Source: ISDg sp045546575
GTDB taxonomy: Bacteria > Bacillota > Clostridia > Lachnospirales > Lachnospiraceae
Length of the DNA stretch: 64,000 nucleotides
Assembly: GCA_045546575.1 (NCBI GenBank)
Contig: JAZQDC010000013.1
Location: 1-64,000, forward strand
Direction: 5' to 3'
Shown one piece after another: positions 42,224 to 51,971 of this stretch. Both the position numbers and the translations under genes were made by a program. Under the pieces are notes generated by a model, which made no database searches, had not been told where the DNA came from, and saw only the letters and a program-made list of their open reading frames with translations. Position 1 is the first letter of the stretch; each line of letters begins with the position of its first letter.

Positions 42224-43816
42224 TTAATCCACCCGGAACTCTGCCAGTTTCAGATTCTTGTTACGCTCCTGCACCATACCGACGGACCAAGCGTTGATGA
42301 AGAGGAGTAGCGGGTTGTCCTTCAAGTCCTTGATGCGCTTCATATCGCTGGTGCCCACGATCTTGTCCACAGGGCACTCTTCGGGGTTGGTGACCCAACG
42401 AATGTGTTCATACGGCAAGGGCTCCATACGAATCTCTACATTGTATTCGCTCTGGAGGCGGAACTTCAGTACGTCAAATTGAAGCGTGCCCACAACGCCT
42501 ACGATAATCTCCTCCATACCGGTATTGAACTCTTGGAAGATCTGGATGGCGCCTTCCTGAGCAATCTGGGTGATGCCCTTCATAAACTGTTTACGCTTCA
42601 TGGTGTCCACCTGACGTACCCGGGCAAAATGCTCCGGTGCGAAGGTGGGAATTCCTTCGAAGCGGAATTTTTGATTGGACAGGCAGAGCGTATCGCCGAT
42701 GGAGAAGATGCCGGGGTCGAAGACGCCGATAATATCGCCGGCGAAGGCCTCTTCTACGATGTGACGCTCCTGTGCCATCATTTGCGTGGACTGCGCGAGT
42801 TTTATTTTCTTGCCGCCCTGTACGTGGTTCACTTCCATACCGGCTTCAAATTTGCCGGAGCAGATACGCATAAATGCAATACGGTCTCTGTGTGCCTTGT
42901 TCATATTGGCCTGAATCTTAAATACAAATGCGGAGAAATCCTCCTTGAAGGGGTCCACAATACCGGTGTCGCATTTTCTTGGAAGCGGGGAAGAGGTCAT
43001 CTTCAGGAAATGCTGCAAGAAGGTCTCTACACCGAAGTTCGTAAGAGCGGAACCGAAGAATACGGGGGACAATTCCCCTGCATTGACAAGTTCTTGATCA
43101 AATTCTGCGCTGGCGCCGTCCAGAAGCTCGATGTCTTCCTGCAATTTGCCGTAGAAATCGAAGCCGATGTGAGACTCCAGAGCCGGATCGTCAGCGGACA
43201 TATACTCGGTAGCAACCTCTTTTTGACCGTTCATGGCCGCGGTGAAGAGGGCAACCTCTTTCGTGTTACGGTCGTATACACCCTTGAAGCCTTTGCCGGA
43301 GCCGATGGGCCAATTGATGGGACAGGTGGCGATGCCAAGGACATTTTCGATGTCGCTTAAGAGCTCGTAGGGGTCATTTGCCTCTCGGTCCATCTTATTG
43401 ATAAATGTGAAGATGGGGATGTGGCGCATAACGCAGACCTTAAAGAGCTTAATGGTCTGCTTCTCCACACCCTTGGAAGCGTCGATAACCATAACCGCGG
43501 AGTCTGCCGCCATTAAGGTACGGTAAGTGTCCTCGGAGAAGTCCTCGTGACCCGGGGTGTCCAAGATGTTGATACAATAACCGTCGTAGTTAAACTGCAT
43601 TACGGAGGAGGTAACGGAGATACCACGCTCCTTCTCGATCTCCATCCAGTCCGACACGGCGTGGCGTGCGGTCTTGCGGCCCTTTACGGAGCCCGCCAGA
43701 TTGATGGCACCGCCGTAGAGGAGAAATTTCTCCGTAAGCGTCGTCTTACCGGCGTCGGGGTGAGAGATAATCGCAAATGTTCTTCTTTTCTTTATTTCTG
43801 CGGAGATATCCGACAT
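42224..43816 (-). CDS. prfC: Peptide chain release factor 3
   Basis: A 530-residue translational GTPase. G1 is IISHPDAGKTTLTEKFLLYG near residue 20, G2 contains ERGISVTSSV, G3 is DTPGHEDFSEDT near 87, and G4 is FINKMDREANDPYELL near 140. The order and the RF3-specific GKTARHAVSDWMEIEKERG segment distinguish it from EF-G. RF3 removes RF1/RF2 from the ribosome after termination, using GTP. It is monocistronic between two terminators. GC-rich core gene of normal family length. Confidence 0.95.
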   Translation of the reverse strand: MSDISAEIKKRRTFAIISHPDAGKTTLTEKFLLYGGAINLAGSVKGRKTARHAVSDWMEIEKERGISVTSSVMQFNYDGYCINILDTPGHEDFSEDTYRTLMAADSAVMVIDASKGVEKQTIKLFKVCVMRHIPIFTFINKMDREANDPYELLSDIENVLGIATCPINWPIGSGKGFKGVYDRNTKEVALFTAAMNGQKEVATEYMSADDPALESHIGFDFYGKLQEDIELLDGASAEFDQELVNAGELSPVFFGSALTNFGVETFLQHFLKMTSSPLPRKCDTGIVDPFKEDFSAFVFKIQANMNKAHRDRIAFMRICSGKFEAGMEVNHVQGGKKIKLAQSTQMMAQERHIVEEAFAGDIIGVFDPGIFSIGDTLCLSNQKFRFEGIPTFAPEHFARVRQVDTMKRKQFMKGITQIAQEGAIQIFQEFNTGMEEIIVGVVGTLQFDVLKFRLQSEYNVEIRMEPLPYEHIRWVTNPEECPVDKIVGTSDMKRIKDLKDNPLLLFINAWSVGMVQERNKNLKLAEFRVD

Positions 43817-43861
43817 AATAGTAACCTCATTTCATTCCATGATAGTACTTGTGCAACGCAC

Positions 43862-43898
43862 AAAAAAGCAGGACTGCACATAAGATGCAATCCTGCTT
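43862..43898 (-). terminator. Terminator of the cellulase gene
   Basis: On the minus strand AAGCAGGATTGCA and TGCAGTCCTGCTT form the stem (43866-43898), followed by TTTTTT. It lies between the cellulase stop and the prfC start. Confidence 0.8.
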
Positions 43899-43988
43899 AG
43901 TATATCGTATTGATTATGGGAAATGCAATACTTTTTTCGAATCTTTCCAAGGAATCTTGCGAAAGAATTCGAAAGATCGTAAGGTTCC

Positions 43989-46034
43989 TTATCTCTTACG
44001 CTTCGCAAATGCGATACCGCCGCCGATTATAGCAATGGCACCTGCGGCAATGGCAAAGATAATACCTGCGGGGAAACCGCCATCATCGTCTCCTTTATCG
44101 TCTGTAGGAGCCTGCGTAGGAGCTTGTGTCGGCGCATCCTCGGAAGGAGCTTCCGTAGGCTCTGCGGGAGCCGTGGTGGGAGTTGCTTCGGGCTTCTTGG
44201 TGGGAGTGGGGGTTACCTCTTCTTCGCTTTCGATTCCCTTAGGATCCAAGGAGAACTTGGCGTACACCGTCATATCGCCGGTAGCATTACCATCAAATTC
44301 CGTGCCGGGAAGGTAATTCTTCGTCGTATACCATCCTTCGAAGATCAAGCCGGGGAATGTAGGATCTTCCGGTTTAGAAGCTAAGGTTCCCAAGGAAATA
44401 CCATTTGCCTTATAGGTGGCAAGCCCTGCACCGTTACCGGTGGCGGAGATTTCGTAAGTAGTAATATCACCATTGGTAGCAACAACGCTCATGTTGCGAA
44501 GGTCGGCGGGGTTGTCCACGCCATTTGCCTTCATGGCAGCCATGCAAGCATCGTAGCTGAAGTATGCAATCTTCTTATTGCCTACGGTGTCTCTGCTTGT
44601 AATGTCCACGGGAATCCACCAAGCACTCTTGGCCTCGCTGTCCAGGATCAGCTTGGGCTCGCCATCGCCGGTGTAAATGATGGCAATATCACGACCCGAT
44701 GCAAAATAGGAAGCCTTGGCGGGGTTCGAAATGTAGGAAGCGTCCCACTGTGCCGCATTTTTCTTACCCTCGGTGTTATACCAAATGGGCGTAGCGTCAA
44801 TGAGAGAGGTGTAGGAATCACCGGAACCGCTATTCTTCAATGCAGAGCCCCATTCTACCGTCTTCAGAGGAGCCAGCAGAGCCTCCAAAATCGTAGGATA
44901 GTTCCAGGTTGCTTCGCGACGGTTCATATGTGCGTGGCATTCACCGCCGGAGTTGCCACCGGCACCATTGTCCCAGAGAACGATGGGAACGCCGTAGGAA
45001 GCAGCGATGTTACCCATGTAAGCCGCCCAACGCTCACGAGCCTCGGTGTTGTCCTTGTTGGTGACACCGGTCTCGCCGATAACTACGGGAATGCCGTTGT
45101 CCAGATATACCGATTTCACTGCGGCAAATACCTGATCAATGGAAGCGGTATGAGAGCTGTTGGTAGGGTCGAAGTCCATCTGCTTGTCGCTGAGACAGAA
45201 GTCATAGGGAGAATAGCAGTGAACGGAAGCAATCAAATTATACGCAACCTCACCGTTATAGGTAGGAAGAGATACACTTTCCATAATGGCGGAAGAGGAA
45301 GAAGCCGCATAACCGGGAATCATCAAGCAACGCTCCCAGTTGAAACCGTTGTCTACGCTACGAACTGCATTGACAAATACTTGATTCAAGTAGTTGACTG
45401 CTGCGTAGGCCTCGGTATTGCCGTTCCACTCTTGAGCGGTACCGGCCTTACGAGGCTCATTCATGCCCTCGAAGATCAAATGCTGATCGTAGTTGGCAAA
45501 ATGCTCTGCCAGCTGCGTCCATACATTATTCAGACGCTTGGCAACGGTAGGATAACTGGTCTCCAGGTCCTTCACATTCACCCAGCTCTCGTGGTGCACG
45601 TTCAGGATGACAAAGAGGCCGTTTTCAAAGGCGTAGTTCACAACCTCCTCGACACGTGCAAGGAACTTCGGGTTCAAGGTGTCGGTGCCGTCTTTAATAA
45701 TGTGGTTGTTCCAAGTCACGGGAATGCGAATGGTCTTGAAGCCCGCCTGGGCGACGGCGTCAATCTGCTCCTTCGTTACCTGAGGGTTGCCCCAAGACTT
45801 CTCCTGGCTGTAGATGTCGGCAGCATTACCGCCGGTAGCATCAAAGGTGTTGCCCAAGTTCCAGCCAAAGCCCATCATTTCCACGATTTCAGCAGCGGAC
45901 AGACCTGTCAAAGCCTTGTTGTCCGAAGCATCGGCGGATTTGGGGAAAATGAGTATCATGGCCGCACATATCATCAGTGCCGATAGAAGAACTGCGGTAC
46001 CGATGCGAAGCGACCGTGTGTTATGTTTCGTCAT
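43989..46034 (-). CDS. Surface-anchored GH5 endoglucanase
   Basis: A 681-residue exported protein with a signal peptide to about residue 37 (ends SADASDN). GH5 catalytic residues are visible: FGWNLGNTFDA near 56, IRIPVTWNNH near 97, acid/base Glu in IFEGMNEPR near 190, and nucleophile Glu in VVIGETGVTNK near 315. A carbohydrate-binding-like beta domain (390-545) is followed by a Listeria-Bacteroides type repeat (550-600; LIFEGWYTTKNYLPGTEFDG). A Pro/Thr linker leads to a C-terminal membrane helix with KRKR end. This anchors the enzyme to the cell rather than releasing it; there is no LPxTG. It cuts beta-1,4-glucan. Confidence 0.9.
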   Translation of the reverse strand: MTKHNTRSLRIGTAVLLSALMICAAMILIFPKSADASDNKALTGLSAAEIVEMMGFGWNLGNTFDATGGNAADIYSQEKSWGNPQVTKEQIDAVAQAGFKTIRIPVTWNNHIIKDGTDTLNPKFLARVEEVVNYAFENGLFVILNVHHESWVNVKDLETSYPTVAKRLNNVWTQLAEHFANYDQHLIFEGMNEPRKAGTAQEWNGNTEAYAAVNYLNQVFVNAVRSVDNGFNWERCLMIPGYAASSSSAIMESVSLPTYNGEVAYNLIASVHCYSPYDFCLSDKQMDFDPTNSSHTASIDQVFAAVKSVYLDNGIPVVIGETGVTNKDNTEARERWAAYMGNIAASYGVPIVLWDNGAGGNSGGECHAHMNRREATWNYPTILEALLAPLKTVEWGSALKNSGSGDSYTSLIDATPIWYNTEGKKNAAQWDASYISNPAKASYFASGRDIAIIYTGDGEPKLILDSEAKSAWWIPVDITSRDTVGNKKIAYFSYDACMAAMKANGVDNPADLRNMSVVATNGDITTYEISATGNGAGLATYKANGISLGTLASKPEDPTFPGLIFEGWYTTKNYLPGTEFDGNATGDMTVYAKFSLDPKGIESEEEVTPTPTKKPEATPTTAPAEPTEAPSEDAPTQAPTQAPTDDKGDDDGGFPAGIIFAIAAGAIAIIGGGIAFAKRKR

Positions 46035-46233
46035 AAGTAAACCTCCCTATGTGTGATTAGTGTAGTACACGCAGGACATTTTCATGACCTGCATGAATAA
46101 TTATAATGCACAATCTTACCAAAGTAAATGGTTTATGTTAAGCACATGAGAAAGCGGTGGTTGGTTGCAAGGGGGATTCATGTGTGGTATAATTAGGGAT
46201 AACATCAATTTATATATTGCGGAGGATGTACCG

Positions 46234-47487
46234 ATGAAGTGCGTTAAGAAGAAATTATGGTTATTGTGTATGATAGGTCTTGCCCTGCTTGGACTGGTGG
46301 CTTGTGGCGAAGAGAAGAAGGAGACGCCACAGTCCACACCGACTCCGGAGGCCACGAGTACGCCGGAAGCAACCCCTACGGAGGCTCCGAAGACCATGGA
46401 GGAGCAGATGATTGCCGATTCTTTGATGTCCACGGGTAACAACACTCGTTTTAAGAAGTTTTTGGAGAAGGTGCGTGCCGGTGAGGACGTGACGGTGGCA
46501 TTCCTCGGCGGTTCCATTACCGAGGGCTACAACGCCGGAACGACGGAGATCTATGCTAAGTTGGTGACGGACTACATTAAGACCAATTACGGTGCCGGCG
46601 GCGAAGTGAATTATGTCAATGCAGGACTCAGCGGAACTCCGTCCATTCTTGGGTTGATTCGTTCGGACCGTGACATCTTTCGGTACGAGCCGGATCTTTT
46701 GTTCATTGAATTTGCCGTAAATGACGGTCAGTCCAACATTGACAACACCGGTCTCGAGAGCCTCATTTACAAGGGGCTTACTCAGGAAAATGAGCCCGCG
46801 GTCATTCTCCTGTACTCTGTAACGGAGAACGGGTACACCTGTCAGGACAATATGAACGTCATGGCATTTCACTATGGAATTCCTACGGTTAGCGTGAAGA
46901 ATGCCATCTGGCCCTTCATTGAAAAGGGCGAATATACTTGGAAGAATTGGTCCAATGACGGTTCTCACCCCAACAAGGACGGTATGCTCCTGTATTCCAA
47001 GTTTATTATCAATCTGATGAACACGCTGGATGCGGAAGAGCCGGACAACGGGTTCACTGTGCCGGAGAAGTTCATTAAGGGCTTCGACCATTCCGCACTG
47101 AAGATGGTAGACCGGGTGGAAAATGCGGACTTGATTACCATTACGTCCACCGGAAGCTTCGGAGAGAATCGCGGACACAACGCATTTCCGAATAGCTGGC
47201 TGAAGAACGGTGAGGGCAATGAAGCATTTGCATTCACATTTACGGGCAGTGCTCTGTACATTGTGTACAAGGACACCACGGACTCTACCTACGGTACGGC
47301 GGAGGTCTACATCGACGGCGAGTATTGTCTGAGCATCTACGGCAATTCCCAGGACGGCTGGAACAATCCTGTGACGGAGCGTCTGCTTCGGGTGAAGCAG
47401 GGCGGGGAACATACCGTGGAGATTCGCATGAAGGAAGGCGAGGAAGGGAAGAAGTTCAATATTCTTGCCTTTGGTGTGGTGGAGTAG
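46234..47487 (+). CDS. SGNH/GDSL esterase lipoprotein
   Basis: A 417-residue lipoprotein: KKKLWLLCMIGLALLGLVAC with lipobox Cys near residue 23, then a Thr/Pro-rich spacer. The SGNH hydrolase domain (70-270) has block I FLGGSITEGYN near 90, Gly/Asn in IEFAVNDGQSN near 170, and the Asp-x-x-His block SNDGSHPNKDGM near 245. Residues 300-417 form a beta-sandwich. Such enzymes in Lachnospiraceae deacetylate hemicellulose or surface sugars (CE2/CE3-like), which fits the neighbouring cellulase and xylanase. ATG 46234 follows GGAGGATG. A longer frame begins at 46165. Confidence 0.85.
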   Translation: MKCVKKKLWLLCMIGLALLGLVACGEEKKETPQSTPTPEATSTPEATPTEAPKTMEEQMIADSLMSTGNNTRFKKFLEKVRAGEDVTVAFLGGSITEGYNAGTTEIYAKLVTDYIKTNYGAGGEVNYVNAGLSGTPSILGLIRSDRDIFRYEPDLLFIEFAVNDGQSNIDNTGLESLIYKGLTQENEPAVILLYSVTENGYTCQDNMNVMAFHYGIPTVSVKNAIWPFIEKGEYTWKNWSNDGSHPNKDGMLLYSKFIINLMNTLDAEEPDNGFTVPEKFIKGFDHSALKMVDRVENADLITITSTGSFGENRGHNAFPNSWLKNGEGNEAFAFTFTGSALYIVYKDTTDSTYGTAEVYIDGEYCLSIYGNSQDGWNNPVTERLLRVKQGGEHTVEIRMKEGEEGKKFNILAFGVVE

Positions 47488-47534
47488 GGTGCTTCCGGAA
47501 AGAAAATTTCTTTCATACATCTTGTATTTCCTCA

Positions 47535-47591
47535 TTGACAAAACAACTAGATATGGTATACTAGAACCACCCTCCCTTTTCGAGGGTGGTT
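47535..47591 (+). promoter_or_regulatory. nrdD promoter with hairpin at the 5' end of the mRNA
   Basis: TTGACA (47535-47540), a 16-bp spacer and TATACT (47557-47562). Immediately downstream AACCACCCTC (47565-47574) and GAGGGTGGTT (47582-47591) form a perfect 10-bp hairpin with a 7-base loop, ending 14 bp before the GGAGGAGG ribosome binding site. It may terminate transcription from the esterase gene and at the same time cap the nrdD leader. Confidence 0.7.
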
Positions 47592-47615
47592 TGTGTATTT
47601 TGGAGGAGGTATGAC

Positions 47616-49784
47616 ATGAAGGTTATTAAGAGAAACGGTTCGGAAGTTATCTTCGATATTACGAAGATTATTACCGCCATCACTCGGGCAAATGAAGCCG
47701 TAGAGGAAGAGGCGCGTATGACTCCCATGCAGATTAAGCGTATTGCAGAGGCGGTAGAGTTGAACTGCATTCGTATGAATCGTGCCCCTGGGGTGGAGGA
47801 GATTCAGGACTTGGTAGAGTCGCAGATTATGGCTCATGGTGCCTATGAGGTGGCGAAGAAGTACATCACCTATCGTTACGTGCGTAACTTGGTGCGCCGC
47901 AGTAATACCACCGACGACCGCATTCTCAGTTTGATTGAGTGCTGCAACGAGGAGGCAAAGCAGGAAAATGCCAACAAGAATCCTACCGTGAACAGTGTAC
48001 AGCGTGACTATATGGCGGGAGAGGTAAGCCGCGATTTGACCAGCCGTCTGTTGTTGCCCCAGGATATTGTACAGGCACACGAAGAGGGGATTATTCATTT
48101 CCACGATACCGATTATTACGCACAGCATATGCACAACTGTGATTTGGTGAATTTGGAGGATATGTTGCAAAATGGTACCGTAATCTCCGGAACTATGATT
48201 GAACGACCTCACAGCTTCTCTACCGCTTGTAACATTGCCACTCAGATTATTGCACAGGTGGCAAGTAACCAGTACGGCGGACAGAGCATTTCCCTGACCC
48301 ATCTTGCTCCCTTTGTGCAGGTGAGCCGAGAGAAGATTCAGAAGAATCTCCGTGAGGAATTGGCGGGAGTGCCGGTGACGGAAGAGCAGTTCAGTGCCAT
48401 TGTGGAGCGCCGTCTGCGAGAGGAGATTAACCGTGGCGTGCAGACCATTCAGTATCAAGTGGTAACGCTTCTGACCACCAACGGACAGGCTCCCTTTGTT
48501 ACGGTATTTATGTACCTGGGCGAGGCGAAAAATGAGCAGGAGAAGAAGGACCTTGCGATTATCATTGAGGAGACCTTGCTTCAGCGCTTGGAGGGCGTGA
48601 AGAATGAGGACGGTGTGTTCGTAACACCGGCATTTCCGAAGCTCATTTACGTGCTAGAGGAGCAGAATATTCACGAGGATTCCGAGTTCTATTACTTAAC
48701 TCGCCTTGCGGCTAAGTGTACCGCGAAGCGTATGGTTCCGGACTACATCTCCGAGAAGAAGATGCTGGAGCTGAAGGTGGACAAGAACGGCGACGGCCAT
48801 TGCTATACCTGTATGGGTTGCCGCAGCTTCTTGACTCCTTATGTAGATGAAAATGGTCAGCCCAAGTACTACGGACGTTTCAACCAAGGCGTAGTAACCA
48901 TTAATTTGGTGGACGTTGCCCTCAGTTCCGGCGGAAATATCGATAAGTTCTGGGCCACCTTCGACGAGCGTCTGGAGCTCTGCCATAAGGCGTTGATGTG
49001 TCGTCACGAACGTCTGAAGGGCACATTGTCCGATGCGGCGCCTATCCTGTGGCAACATGGTGCATTGGCACGTCTTGAGAAGGGAGAACCCATTGATAAG
49101 CTGTTGTTCGGCGGATACTCCACCATTTCCCTTGGGTATGCCGGACTCTATGAATGTGTGAAGTATATGACGGGTAAGAGCCACACCGATCCCAGTGCGA
49201 CGCCATTTGCATTGAAGGTGATGCAGTATATGAACGATGCCTGCAAGAAGTGGAAGGCAGAGCATACCATCGATTTCAGTTTGTATGGTACGCCCCTGGA
49301 GTCCACTACTTACAAGTTCGCAAAATGCCTGCAGAAGCGTTTCGGCGTAATTCCGGGCATTACGGATAAGGGCTATATTACAAACAGTTATCATATTCAC
49401 GTAACAGAAGAAATCGATGCCTTTGCGAAGCTGGCATTTGAGGCACAGTTCCAGGCACTTTCCCCCGGCGGTGCCATCAGCTACGTGGAAGTACCGAACA
49501 TGCAGAACAATCTCGAAGCGGTGTTGCAGGTAATGAAATTTATCTATGAAAATATTATGTACGCCGAGTTGAACACCAAGTCTGACTACTGTCAGGAATG
49601 CGGTTGGGACGGCGAGATTGACATTGTCGAGGAAGACGGCAAGTTGATCTGGAAGTGTCCGAAGTGCGGCAACACCGATCAGAATAAGATGAATGTAGCA
49701 CGTCGTACTTGCGGTTATATCGGTACCCAGTTCTGGAATCAAGGTAGAACCCAAGAGATTCGTGAGCGCGTATTGCACCTGTAA
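47616..49784 (+). CDS. nrdD: Anaerobic ribonucleoside-triphosphate reductase
   Basis: A 722-residue class III reductase. An ATP-cone (1-90; KVIKRNGSEVIFDITKII) allows allosteric control by ATP/dATP. The catalytic barrel includes TYVKMTGK-like cysteines and CYTCMGCRSFL near 400. The zinc site is CQECGWDGEIDI, with IWKCPKCGNTD near 660-685. The glycyl radical loop is RTCGYIGTQFWNQGR near 700-712. It makes deoxynucleotides from NTPs without oxygen. ATG 47616 follows GGAGGAGG; a longer frame to 47586 is unlikely. It is followed 37 bp later by its activase, nrdG. Confidence 0.96.
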   Translation: MKVIKRNGSEVIFDITKIITAITRANEAVEEEARMTPMQIKRIAEAVELNCIRMNRAPGVEEIQDLVESQIMAHGAYEVAKKYITYRYVRNLVRRSNTTDDRILSLIECCNEEAKQENANKNPTVNSVQRDYMAGEVSRDLTSRLLLPQDIVQAHEEGIIHFHDTDYYAQHMHNCDLVNLEDMLQNGTVISGTMIERPHSFSTACNIATQIIAQVASNQYGGQSISLTHLAPFVQVSREKIQKNLREELAGVPVTEEQFSAIVERRLREEINRGVQTIQYQVVTLLTTNGQAPFVTVFMYLGEAKNEQEKKDLAIIIEETLLQRLEGVKNEDGVFVTPAFPKLIYVLEEQNIHEDSEFYYLTRLAAKCTAKRMVPDYISEKKMLELKVDKNGDGHCYTCMGCRSFLTPYVDENGQPKYYGRFNQGVVTINLVDVALSSGGNIDKFWATFDERLELCHKALMCRHERLKGTLSDAAPILWQHGALARLEKGEPIDKLLFGGYSTISLGYAGLYECVKYMTGKSHTDPSATPFALKVMQYMNDACKKWKAEHTIDFSLYGTPLESTTYKFAKCLQKRFGVIPGITDKGYITNSYHIHVTEEIDAFAKLAFEAQFQALSPGGAISYVEVPNMQNNLEAVLQVMKFIYENIMYAELNTKSDYCQECGWDGEIDIVEEDGKLIWKCPKCGNTDQNKMNVARRTCGYIGTQFWNQGRTQEIRERVLHL

Positions 49785-49820
49785 TAAGGACGTAATGCCG
49801 AATTCGATGGGAGGTAAACC

Positions 49821-50345
49821 ATGAATTACTGCAATATTAAGACATGCGACATTGCAAATGGAGAGGGCGTCCGTACAACGCTGTTTGTATCGGGGTGTAC
49901 CAACCACTGCGAGGAATGCTTTCAGCCGGAGACTTGGGATTTTGCGTATGGAGAACCTTTTACCGGAGAGGTGGAGCAGAGGGTTATCGATTCGTTGAAG
50001 CCCTACTATATCAATGGTTTGACATTGCTCGGCGGCGAGCCTATGGAACCCGCAAATCAGCGTGCGCTATTCCCCTTTCTGAAGCGAGTGCGCAGAGAGT
50101 GTCCCGGCAAGACCATTTGGTGTTTTACAGGATTCGTACTGGAGGATGAATTGTGGAAGGACGGTTCCTACCCTCGTTGCGAGGTGACGGACGAGTTCCT
50201 GTCCCTCATTGACGTGCTGGTGGACGGGCGATTTGTTCACTACCTGAAGGACATTCGCTTACGCTTCCGAGGCTCCTCCAATCAGCGTCTCATTGACATG
50301 CCGAAGACCCTAGAGACCGGCAGTGTGGTGCTGTGGGACAAGTAG
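49821..50345 (+). CDS. nrdG: Anaerobic ribonucleotide reductase activating protein
   Basis: A 174-residue radical SAM activase. The [4Fe-4S] motif is CTNHCEECFQPETWDF (CxxxCxxC near residue 31-38), and LTLLGGEPMEPANQRALFPF is the SAM-binding 'GGE' strand near 74. NrdG installs the glycyl radical on NrdD by SAM cleavage. The GGAGGTAAACC ribosome binding site supports the start. It forms an operon with nrdD and ends at a terminator 20 bp downstream. Confidence 0.95.
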   Translation: MNYCNIKTCDIANGEGVRTTLFVSGCTNHCEECFQPETWDFAYGEPFTGEVEQRVIDSLKPYYINGLTLLGGEPMEPANQRALFPFLKRVRRECPGKTIWCFTGFVLEDELWKDGSYPRCEVTDEFLSLIDVLVDGRFVHYLKDIRLRFRGSSNQRLIDMPKTLETGSVVLWDK

Positions 50346-50365
50346 AAGATTGAGATATAAGAAGA

Positions 50366-50406
50366 TGACCGACTGTCGCAGGAAACTGCGGTAGCCGGTC
50401 ATTTTT
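50366..50406 (+). terminator. Terminator, copy 1 of a second repeated hairpin
   Basis: TGACCGACTGTCGCAG-GAAA-CTGCGGTAGCCGGTCA (50366-50401) plus TTTTT, then GCTTGGTCTTA. A copy with one change recurs at 51900, after the next gene. Beyond it a promoter-like TTGACT/TATACT precedes the gene at 50576. Confidence 0.85.
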
Positions 50407-50575
50407 GCTTGGTCTTATGGGATGCGAAAGAGCATCCACGAACAGATGATAGATGATATAAAATATGGAAAAGCAGATTTTTAAGTCCGAAAAAATCTGA
50501 AATTCATAGATTTTTCTTGACTTAAAAATCAGAGAGATGCTATACTAACTTTAGAAAGTCGATAGGAGGTGTGAT

Positions 50576-51868
50576 ATGAAACGAAGAGCAATGCAGTGGT
50601 TAATCCAATGGAAAGAAGAAACCGAAAGGAAACCGTTGATTCTTAACGGTGCGCGACAAGTGGGTAAGACGTATTTGCTCCGAGAATTCGGTAGAGAACA
50701 TTTTGCCGATGTTTTATATGTGAATCTCGAGAGTAATCACGAGATAGCACGCTTATTTGATGATGATATTACTCCGACACGTCTGCTTCGATATCTAGAG
50801 GCTGCTACGGCGCAGAGAATTATTCCGGGGGAGACTCTGATTATATTGGATGAGGTTCAGGCATGCGAGAGGGCAGTTACTTCCCTTAAGTATTTCTGCG
50901 AGGAGGCTTCGGAGTATCACGTAGTGGCGGCAGGAAGTCTGTTGGGCGTTGCACTGCATCACGGTGGAGGCTCATTTCCTGTGGGAAAGGTTACGACATA
51001 TACGTTGCACCCGTTGGATTTCGAAGAGTATCTATGGGCGGTTGGGGAGGAACTTCTGTGGGAAGAGATTCGTGCACATGGTGAGACTTTGACACCGATG
51101 CACGAGACCTTGCACCGGAGAGCGTTGGAACGATATCGAGAGTACCTAATCGTAGGCGGAATGCCGGAGGCAGTAAAGCGATATGTACAGAGTGGGTCAT
51201 ACATCGAAGCGTCTCTGGCGCAGTCGGAGATACTGGATAACTATGTGGCAGATATGGCAAAGTATGCAACCAATTCGGAAGCGGTGAAGATTCGAGCATG
51301 TTACAATTCGATTCCCGCACAGCTTGCCAAGGACAATAAGAAATTTCAGTACAAGGTAGTTCAGAAGGGCGGTTCCGCCACAATCTTCGGAGCTTCTCTT
51401 GAATGGTTGAAGCAAGCGGGTGTAATCCTCGAATGCCAGCGTGTGGAGCAAGGATTGCAACCCCTGCCTGCATATGCGGATCAGACCGCATTTAAGGTAT
51501 ATATGTCCGATGTGGGTCTGCTTGTGAACAAATCCGGTATGATGCCCGGCGCAGTGCTTATGGGAGAGAACAATTTGTACATGGGTGCCATCACGGAGAA
51601 CTACGTGGCACAGCAGTTAGCGGCTAAGGGTGATGCGCTCTATTATTGGGCACCGGAGAATTCTCAGGCGGAGCTTGATTTTCTTGTACAGAGGCGGGAG
51701 GAAATGTTCTGCATAGAGGTGAAAGCAGGAGAACACGTACGTTCCCGGAGTCTCGGAATGTTTGTAAAGAAGTACGAACCGACAAGAGCAATACGTCTCT
51801 CCACGAAGAATTTCGGCAAGGCGGAGGAAGTGATTTCGGTGCCGTTGTACGCCACATTCTTGCTGTAA
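50576..51868 (+). CDS. AAA ATPase with DUF4143
   Basis: A 430-residue protein. Residues 1-150 are an AAA_14 ATPase: Walker A LILNGARQVGKTYLLREFG near residue 21, Walker B TLIILDEVQACERAVTSL near 85, and sensor HVVAAGSLLGVA. Residues 200-400 are DUF4143 (PAQLAKDNKKFQYKVVQKGG, VGLLVNKSG, WAPENSQAELDFLVQR with a PD-(D/E)XK-like Glu-Leu-Asp-Phe...Glu-Val-Lys). The family is abundant in gut anaerobes; its role is unresolved and may be defence or DNA-related. It carries GGAGGTGTGAT upstream. A paralogue lies at 60740 on the other strand. Confidence 0.88.
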   Translation: MKRRAMQWLIQWKEETERKPLILNGARQVGKTYLLREFGREHFADVLYVNLESNHEIARLFDDDITPTRLLRYLEAATAQRIIPGETLIILDEVQACERAVTSLKYFCEEASEYHVVAAGSLLGVALHHGGGSFPVGKVTTYTLHPLDFEEYLWAVGEELLWEEIRAHGETLTPMHETLHRRALERYREYLIVGGMPEAVKRYVQSGSYIEASLAQSEILDNYVADMAKYATNSEAVKIRACYNSIPAQLAKDNKKFQYKVVQKGGSATIFGASLEWLKQAGVILECQRVEQGLQPLPAYADQTAFKVYMSDVGLLVNKSGMMPGAVLMGENNLYMGAITENYVAQQLAAKGDALYYWAPENSQAELDFLVQRREEMFCIEVKAGEHVRSRSLGMFVKKYEPTRAIRLSTKNFGKAEEVISVPLYATFLL

Positions 51869-51899
51869 GTATGAACATGCGGATAGGAAGATGAATAAA

Positions 51900-51940
51900 T
51901 GACCGACTGTCGCAGGAAACTGCGGTGGCCGGTCATTTTT
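51900..51940 (+). terminator. Terminator, copy 2 of the second repeated hairpin
   Basis: Same stem as 50366 with one base different (GTGGCCGG for GTAGCCGG) and the same TTTTTGCTTGGTCTTA tail. Confidence 0.85.
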
Positions 51941-51971
51941 GCTTGGTCTTATTAATAAATAGTGCACATAT

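Noticed and set aside
42404..43360. Forward frame under release factor 3
   Set aside because: prfC GTPase motifs on the minus strand explain the region.
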